Assembly (NCBI GenBank): GCA_944548615.1
Contig: OX155961.1
Span: 34,748,108-34,812,107 of the forward strand
Direction: 5' to 3'
Length of the DNA: 64,000 bases
DNA from: Micropterix aruncella
Taxonomy: Eukaryota > Arthropoda > Insecta > Lepidoptera > Micropterigidae
Positions within the stretch are counted from its first letter, which is position 1. Each line of letters starts with the position of its first letter. The notes under the pieces were generated by a model. That model was not told the DNA's origin. It ran no database searches and saw only the letters and a list, made by a program, of their open reading frames with translations. The position numbers and the translations under genes were made by a program. Shown here in pieces: positions 38,001 through 47,000 of the stretch.

Positions 38001-41000
38001 ATTCCGGACTTACGAACCGGCTGTGGTAGGTTTAGGACAGCTGTCAATGAATAATTACTAATTACAATGAATAATTTTACTACGTATCTTTTCGAATTAC
38101 TAACTACTTCAAATATTAGGCTTCTATTTTGATTATTTATATTTATAGTTTGACAATCTAGTGGTTAAATTCTTGACTACCTATGTATGTTCAGTAAAGA
38201 GTAGTAACGAGACTTACTACCTATACCAATTATTTTGACACGTCCAAGAGCGGTCTTTAGCCGTCAATTGAACGCGATGACATCTTGCGGTGTCGACTAC
38301 AACGGGCGAGCCCGTCACCACAGGACGTTTTAACGATTAGTCGTTCTGTCGCCATGCAGTGAACGTAGAAGACTTTGGACAGTACAATTCTACGTCCAGC
38401 TACGTCACAACCCGTGAGAGTCCAACGCCTTACCGCGAGTGAGCCAGGAGTAAACCCGGCGGGCTCGAGATACTCGCGCCCTCACTTCCAATTGTGACCA
38501 GATTTCTCCGGTCTCTCGATTGGTTCCGAGTTCGAGGTCGCTTGCGCGGTCCTCTCCCTTACGAAGCGGTGAAACGGAGTGCACCGAATCTGTCGCGGAC
38601 CAAGGCGTCCATTGCCCGACTCTGAACCGGGATCGGATGGCCAATGGTCATTTCAAGAGCAGTCGCCGTAAGGTAGACAACTACCCCCGCTCTATAGGAA
38701 ACAATACAGTTCCCAGACTCCCCCGATTGTTAGTCGGAGAGTGAACGCGATGACAATGTAATGTAATGTAATGCAATAGAGAAGTATGACATTTATGTTG
38801 ATAAGTTTCTGAAATCCTAATTCCGAACAGTATCAGCTAAGCCCATACACAATATTTTACCGCACGATATTTCAAACGATCATTGGAATTACCCACCAAG
38901 GTTGAGTGTCTACAAAATGTCTGCATTCGATATATACATGGACTCAGAAAATTTGACCATATCACAGAGATCAGAGAGAAGCAGAAGAGAAGAGAAGACC
39001 CGGGAGAAAAGAGACATGAGAGTTTTCCGTCTGCTTTACTGAATCCTAAAGGGCATCGCTGCCAATTATCTCACCGGCAGATTTACTGCACTATCGGCTC
39101 ATGGTTGCCCTCTGAGATCTGAAGATAACCTGCTACTCTCTATCCCTAGTCCCAGCAGTGACTTCTTCTTATTCTCTTTCATTGTGCATGGAGCCAGTCT
39201 TTGTAATGCTTTGCCGAAAAATGAGAACTGCGCCGAGCATAACAAGTTTTAAAAACAGACTCTGAGAACATTTGAAATTACAGGTATTCCTCGAGTTACA
39301 CGGTTAATTGGTTCCGCGTAAGTGTAGACTCAGGATTAGTGCAAACTACAATATGTACATATTACCTTTTATGTATGTAAAGTCACTCATCTATAATTAA
39401 ATATTTTCTTTTTAAATAAAAATTGCTTCAAAGCCCCGTAACTCAAGCTCGCGCAACTCGATCATTACCGCAATTTTTTTTCTGCGTAACTCGAAAATCG
39501 CATAACAACTGCTGCGTAACTCGAGGGTTACCTGTATTATCACTGTCGTAAAATTATGTATTGAGAAATGATGGATGCGATCTATATTTCTCTATTATAT
39601 GGGACTAGCTGCGCCCAGCGGTTTCACCCGCATGGTGATGGAAAATTGTGATAATACTACTAATAGAAACATATATAATTATGCATTATATACGTGTAAC
39701 TCCAACGGTTTTTCAGCGCACACCAGAATAGCTCGCAGATGGCAGATTTTTTTCCTACTTACTTGACACTTATCGTTATATTTTGGATAATTCACACTAT
39801 ATCTTTATAAATTATAGCCTATGTGTTATTCTGAAGCTACATATATTATTGTAAAGTTTTATCAAAATCCATTCAGTAGTTTTTGCGTGAAAGAGTAACA
39901 AACATCCATACATACATTCTTACAAACTTTCGCGTTTATAATAGTATTAGGATTGATTCGGGACCATACAAAATTATACATGCGATGAAACGAAGATTAG
40001 GGGAACGATCGATTGAGATATCACTGTATTTGGAAGTGTATGTCTGATCCAAGTCCAGTTTTGGAGATTCTATACGCTTAGAGATTCCAGAATATGTACA
40101 TTTGTGCATATTCTTATTTGTCCTCTTGCAGGTGGTGTCATCTTTGTACATTCTGATTTGTTGTCCCGCAGGTGGTGTCATCTACGAATGGGGAGCTGGG
40201 CTGCGGCGACGACCCCACGGCCGGCCACTCCAACACCCCCATTGCGCAGCCGCCGCACGACCCCGACCCCAACGACGACACCAAGTCTGTATTCCGCAAC
40301 TTGTACGTTCTCTCTTTTTTTGTTTTTCATTTCTCTTACTTTCTCTCTTCTATCGTTTACATCAGCGTTTCCCAACCTTAGGGTAATTACCCCCAAAGAG
40401 GCACAATGGGATTTCCTAAGGGGTAAAGATAAGAGACAATGATTGGATCATTGTTCAGTCACGAAACAAAATATTTAACAAATTCATCTTTATTTGATCT
40501 AACTGTATAAGTAATACTGTGTCAAACGTTAAAAATAATGTCGCATCAATTTCTTGCTAACATCTTACTTACAAATATGACATTAATTGTTTACTGGATG
40601 TGTTACTAAATAAATAAATAAATAAATCACTAATCATTAAGGATTAGTTAGTGAATTAGAAAGTTGCTCATTCAAAAAGGGTTATTTCAAACTCTTTACT
40701 TGTCATACGGAAAGAGGCAGCGACAAAAAAGTGCAAGTTTGTAAAAGCTGATACTTTCAGATCAGACAGTATTTTGGCCATAGAATGCTCGGGTAGAGTC
40801 ATTAGGCCAGACTCCGGGACATTTAGCGCTGTTGTACTAGGAAAGGTGCAATTTTAATTAGTACCCCCAAAGTGTTTTGGAAAAGCTGAAAATTCAAGTG
40901 GATGCAATACAGAACTCGAAATAAATGGTATGATTGCTTAACAATAGAATGCGTGGCATCAGCATTACTCCATACATATCACGAAAATGAAGTCAATATT

Positions 41001-44000
41001 ATTCCGCGGCACATTAGACCGATGCGTAATACAGTATTGTTCGAATTAATGTGAAAACATCAAAATTTTCACAATTTTACTTTTTTTTCACAGTTTGCAA
41101 CACTTTTATGTCAAGCAAGCGGCCATTTTGTTTTACCGTTCTGTCGGTCAGTGTGTAATGACACAGCAAGCTACAGACGCGTTGCATTTGTTGCTTTTAA
41201 AAATTATCGAGTTTTGAGTTAATTATGACTTTATTTGCTTTTTATTTGTGAAGATGGATATTACTCCCAAAAAGCGCACTAAAATTGTGACTATAATTGA
41301 ACACACATCAATAAGTCAAAGAGATATTGTCAAGGAGTGTGGTGTAAGTTTAGGAGCTGTCAACAAGATTTTGCAGCAGAAAAGGGACACTGGGACGATA
41401 GAACGGAACCGAAAAGGGAAATGTGGATGGAAAGGAGAGACAAAACCAAGGGACGAAGCTTTTTTAATTAGGGAAAGTAATTTAAACCCTAGGAAAACCA
41501 GCCAAGACCCTTAGCAAGACCTAGTACACACTGGAGTTATTGTTCATGACACCACCTTATGAAAATGACTTATTGAAGGGGAAAGAAAAACAATCAAACC
41601 TCAAAAAAAAGTTATTGACTGCTGCCATAATGAAAAAAAAACGATATGATTGGGCAAAAACATATGTGAGCTGGACTGTTAAAAAGATTGATGAATAATC
41701 TTGTTCTCACAAGAGAGCCATTTTTTGGCACAAGGACAGCGATCTCGTTTCATTAGAAAAGTGACAACGAAAATACTACGATAGCTCATATTTTTCAATC
41801 AGTTTAACATCTGCCAAAGAAGATGTTTTGTGGCTGCTTTTCTTATAAAGGTACCAGATACTTTGTGCCGATTGAAAGGATGATGAACTCGCAAAAATAT
41901 AGTGACTTGCTAGAACAGAGATTAAAAGCTGAACTAAGAAAAGTTGATGCCAACGGTCAGGAAGGTTTTCAACAAGATTTAGCTCCATGTCAAGTGTCCA
42001 AGATCAAGATGAAATATTTCAAGAACAAAAGGATATCATGCCTTGAATGGCTAAGAATCTCACGGTACCTTAATCCCATTAAAAATCTGTGGGCTATTGT
42101 GAAAGCTAGACTTCGTAAAACAGATTGCACAACAAAATCTAAATTGATTGAGGACGTAATCCACACATGAAACTGTAATAAACTTGTCGATTCTATGCCA
42201 AAACTTGTTGAAGAAGTTATAAATGCCGAAGTAGGACACATTTTCTATTAAAACAACTTAAATTGTATTTATTTCTCTGTTTTCTTGTTCTAAAACTTAT
42301 AAAATGTTGCTTTTTTCAAATTATCACTTGTGTTCACATTAATTCGAACAATACTGTAGTTACCGACAAATACGTACCGACGTATTTGCCTTGTATATCA
42401 TATGTTAGTGTATTATATAATATAATTCACTTAACATTCCTTAACTTGCATTGGTTCAAAAGTGGATTTTCTACAATGGTCATGTAGAAAACAAAGCAAG
42501 AAACCGAAGAAAACATGCAATAGCTAATTTGTTTTTTAACCCTTTAATTTTTTAAGTAAAAACTCGCCCGTAGAAGGCCTTTGGAAGTAACTTTTGAAGT
42601 AACTTTTTGAAAAACTTTTGAAGTAAAGTTTCGAACGTGAAACCGTCGAGCGTGAAATCGGCGTAAATCGACGGCCTTGAGAAAAACGTCCTTAAGTTGT
42701 AAACCACTATACTGATCATAAAAAGAAGAACTGTAAAATGATCGCATTGAATGTGAATTTTTTTAACTGCCCATTAGACATTTTGTAGGTAGGCGATCGG
42801 CGAAAGATGATTTAACCCCTCCATACACATTGGAGAGGTTAAATCAAATTTTTTTTGGGGGTATTTGCTAATATCTAACCCGTTTTGTAAGTAAAGGCCT
42901 CAAAAAGGTTGGGAGCCGCTGTTTTACATCCTTTCTGCTTGTTTTGTTTGTTTTATTGGCTAATTATTTTCCCAGAAAGAAAAAAGTTTTTTTTTCGGAT
43001 TTAGATTTACTTTTAACATAGTATTGTCATTGATTATATAATCCTTTTAATTTCTCTCCCTAGTATTAAAAAAGGCAACCCGTCTCAGACGGTAAAAAGC
43101 TCTTTTCTTCTTGTGAAAAGTTCCTGTGTGTAAATGCTGGCTGTGTCATTAATTGCATATTTTTCGGAAGACTAACCAGACCAGAGCCATATCCAGGCAG
43201 ACTCTCTGACAAGCTGTCAATTTTCAGCTCATGTGTGGTCACCCTTATAATATAATCGATCATAACCAGTAGAATACAATTTATATGCGTTGTGCGGATA
43301 ACAAGATTTCTCTTGTGTTTAGGAATGTTGAACTGACAGTTAACGAAAATAAAAAGAATTAAAAAAAAAGTTTTAGAAGTCTTTCCATGTCCTTGTCCCA
43401 TTGATCCTTTCTTTCCGAGGTAATGTTTTCTATTATTTAATTCTGGCTTGTATCGGTTCACAGCTTATACATAAATCATTGTATTTCTGAATGCTATTTT
43501 TTCCCCCTCAGTTTTCATTGTATGATTTTAGACAGTTCTCGAAAGCGATGAGCACAACTAGTTCCCAAAAGCTACGGAAAAAATGGAGTCCAATCCAATG
43601 ACCAGTAGGATTTTGGCCGTTGTTAGAAAAATCATAAAACGATTCTGAAGCGACCTGAACACATCAACCATAATATAAAATGCTTCATTACTGCTTCTTT
43701 CTGTCAAGATCTGTCTGTGTGATCTTCTAAGCTAATGTGCAATGTTTTCTCTTTAAAAGCACCTATTTCCTATATTATTCTTTTCAGGAGTGCGGAACAA
43801 ACATTATTATATCCAATTTTGGGTGATTGTGACTCGTTACATCCATTCTGCCCTACAGACCTAGAAAGTGGCACTTCCAAAATTCTATTTTCAGGGTTTT
43901 TATACTAAATCAAACTCACCTGACCGTATTCAAACATAAAAAAGTATTATCTAATATGAATGCTGTATATTTCTCAAATAAACATATTAAAGTCACTATA

Positions 44001-47000
44001 TCATCCTCAAAACAATACTTAAAATCCTGCAGTCAAGGACGAACCAAAAAATCCGTGGTTATATTAGATCAGTGTTTCCCAATTAGTGGTATGCGTACCC
44101 CCAGAGGTACGCAAAGTTGCATTAAGGGGGACGCGTGGCAATCTCTTGACTAAGTCGTTTCAGAGTTGTGTAAAAGAAAAACGCGCACATTTGTCACTCA
44201 TCAACTGATTTTCACAGTCATCAACTGTATTTTGATGGTACTAAATGTTTAAAAAAGTGATTCCATTTTTATATATCATTCCTGCAATAAGGGGTTAGTT
44301 AGTTAGTTGTACTGGGCGTTCCTCCGCAAGTCGACATCCAGTGTGCCTATTTTGCGTGTAACGGGGGTAGCGCTATTCCACCCACCCCAGCTCCTCGACG
44401 AAAGCCAGCAGGGCTTTCAGGTTTCCTGCTGCCTCGCGCAGGGTGCCTGGAGTCCCAAGGTGTTTTGTCCTGTATACTTCTACCTGTTTACAATCTAGCA
44501 GAATGTGTTTTGTGGTTTCTTCCGCCTCCATGCATGCTCTGCACATAGGGCTATTCGTTCCGCCCATGTTGAAGAGGTGTTTGTTTAGTGTGTTGTGTCC
44601 TGTTATCAGTCCCACTAGTTTGCGTAGTTGGGGTCTTTTTGTCCTTAGAAGTGTTTTGGTAAGTTTGTGGTTGTATTCCACTACTATTTCTTTGGTTTGT
44701 CTGCAGGTGTCTATCTCTTTCCAGTGTGTTTGATGTAGTTGTTTGTAGTGGTTGTCAAGTTGGTTGTTTATGTGCGAGTAGGGTAGGGGCACGATAGGTT
44801 CGGGTCCGTATGCCGGTGTGTCTGAGCCCTTACGGGCTAGTTCATCCGCAGCATCGTTTCCTCTTGAGTTACTGTGTCCCTTGATCCATTTCAGTGTCAC
44901 CTTATTGCCTTTTCCGCATACCTCGAGGAGGCTTTGGTGGCATTCGTATATGAGCCCAGATGTAAATCTATCGCTTCCCAGTGCCTGTAGCACTGACCTG
45001 CTGTCCGATAGAATACATATGTTTTCGTGTTTTAGCTGCCGCTGTTTCACTGCGTTGCAAGCTTCTATTATTCCCATACATTCTGCTTGGAAAACTGTGT
45101 TGTGTGCTCCGAGTGGTTTGAAGATGTGTATATTTAGGTCTTCCGAGAAGACACCACATCCTGTACCTTTGTTGGTTTTTGATCCATCTGTGTAGATTCT
45201 TAGGTCCGTTTGATTCAGTGCTTCTTTTGAGTCTTCTGTTAATGATATGGCATATTCTTTCCAGAAGATCATAGTTTTGGGTATTCTGTCGATTGCCGCA
45301 TCCAGCATTGGACAACTTGACAGTATATTATCATATATATTCGTGTGCGGTGTTTTATATTTGGTCCATAAGTTTAGATTCTTTAGACGAGTAGCCGTTG
45401 CGGCTGCTTCTTTTTGTATATGTAGGTATAGTGGTAGAAGCCCTAGCATGATTTCCAGCGCCGCTGTCGGAGTTGTTCTCATGCAGCCGGTCGCTGCTAT
45501 ACATGCTAGCCTTTGCATTTTCTGTAATTTGTTGATTGCAGTAGTAAGTTGGGTGCGGGGCCACCATACTACAGCTCCGTAGCTTATCATTGGTATTATT
45601 ATCATTTTGTACAGCCACAGTATAATGTGTGGGGCTAGTCCCCATTTCTTGCCCACCATTCTTCGGCATTGCCAGAAGGCGACTGTTGCTTTGTTTAGTT
45701 TGTTATCTAGGTGTTTATTCCAGTTTAGTTTTTCGTCCAAAGTTATTCCTAGGTACTTTACTTCTTTAGAAAGCGTTAGTCTGGATCCAAACAAGGTTGG
45801 CATTTTGTATGTATGTACCCAATTTCCGTTTATGTGTGAATAGAATGGTGTCGGTCTTTTTTGGATTTACCGATAGGTCATTCTCCTTGCACCATTTCTC
45901 TATTATTTCAAAGCTGTTTGTGTAAGGTCGCACAATGTGCTTGTTACTAGTCCGTTGATCATTATTACTAGATCATCTGCATATCCTATTGTTAGGAAAT
46001 GATTGTTGTTTAGTTTTGTTATCAGGTCGTTTACTACCAGGTTCCATAGAAGTGGCGAGAGTACACCTCCTTGTGGGCATCCTCTCATCACGAGCGCCTG
46101 GTGATTTTGGTTTTCAGATAGCCTGATGATTCTCTTTCTTAGCATGTTCATTATCCATTCTGTAATCAATGGTTCGGTTTGATGTCTGTTTAGAGCTTGT
46201 TGAATGCTACTGAAATTTGTCTTGTCGAACGCTCCTTCTATGTCGATGAAGGTGCCTAGGCAGGAGTCTTTCCTTGCTAGTGCAGTTTCTATGTTGTTTA
46301 CAACGGCATGTAGTGCTGACTCTGTCGATTTGCTTTGTGTGTATGCGTGTTGGTTTGGGTGGATACCTATGTTTTTAAGTGCTGTGTCCTTCAGTTCTCT
46401 GTCGCATAGTCTTTCTAGGGTTTTTAGCATGAAGGAGGTAAGGCTAATGGGTCTGAAAGATTTCGGGTCTGTGTAATCAGTTTTCCCTGGTTTTGGTAGA
46501 AAGATCACCTTTACTTCTCTCCATTTCTGTGGGATGTATCTAAAGGCGATGCAGCTACATAGTATGCTTGCTAGTTGTTCGATAAGTTTGTCTTCTCCCC
46601 ATTTTAGGAGGGCTGGGTATATTCCATCTAGTCCTGGTGATTTGAAGTTGTTGAAACTGTTCGTTGCCCAGGCTGTTTTGGTCCGTTCCGTTATATGCTC
46701 TATCTTCCACTCGTTTTCGGTCGGATGATAGTTTTCTGTTTGTACGTCCCATTCTTGTTTGTCAACTACTCTGCAACCTGGGAAGTGCGTTTCTACCAGT
46801 AGACTTTCGGTCTCGGCCGGGTTACTGGTAGTGCTGTTGTCTTTCCTTCTCAGAGTGCCCAGTAATTGTTTTGGTTGATCGGCCATGATCTTCCTTGTTC
46901 TATTTGCTTGGGTAATTGTGGATATATTGTCGCAGAAGTTCCTCCATGAGGCTGATCTTCTGTGTCTTATTCTCTTTTTGTATTCTGATTTGGTTGTTTG

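Larger units (their letters stand above)
40363..42921. mobile_element. hAT-type MITE shell containing Tc1 and TTAA insertions
   Basis: The left end CAGCGTTTCCCAACCTTA and right end AAAAAGGTTGGGAGCCGCTG are inverted repeats of hAT style. The 8-bp flanks GTTTACAT (40,355-40,362) and TTTTACAT (42,922-42,929) differ at one base. The interior now holds a repeat block, a Tc1 element and a TTAA MITE, so the original element was much shorter than 2.6 kb. Confidence 0.7.

Noticed and set aside
44443..46728. Plus-strand frames of 64-125 codons through 44.4-46.7 kb
   Set aside because: They are antisense shadows of the LINE reverse transcriptase and RNase H on the minus strand.
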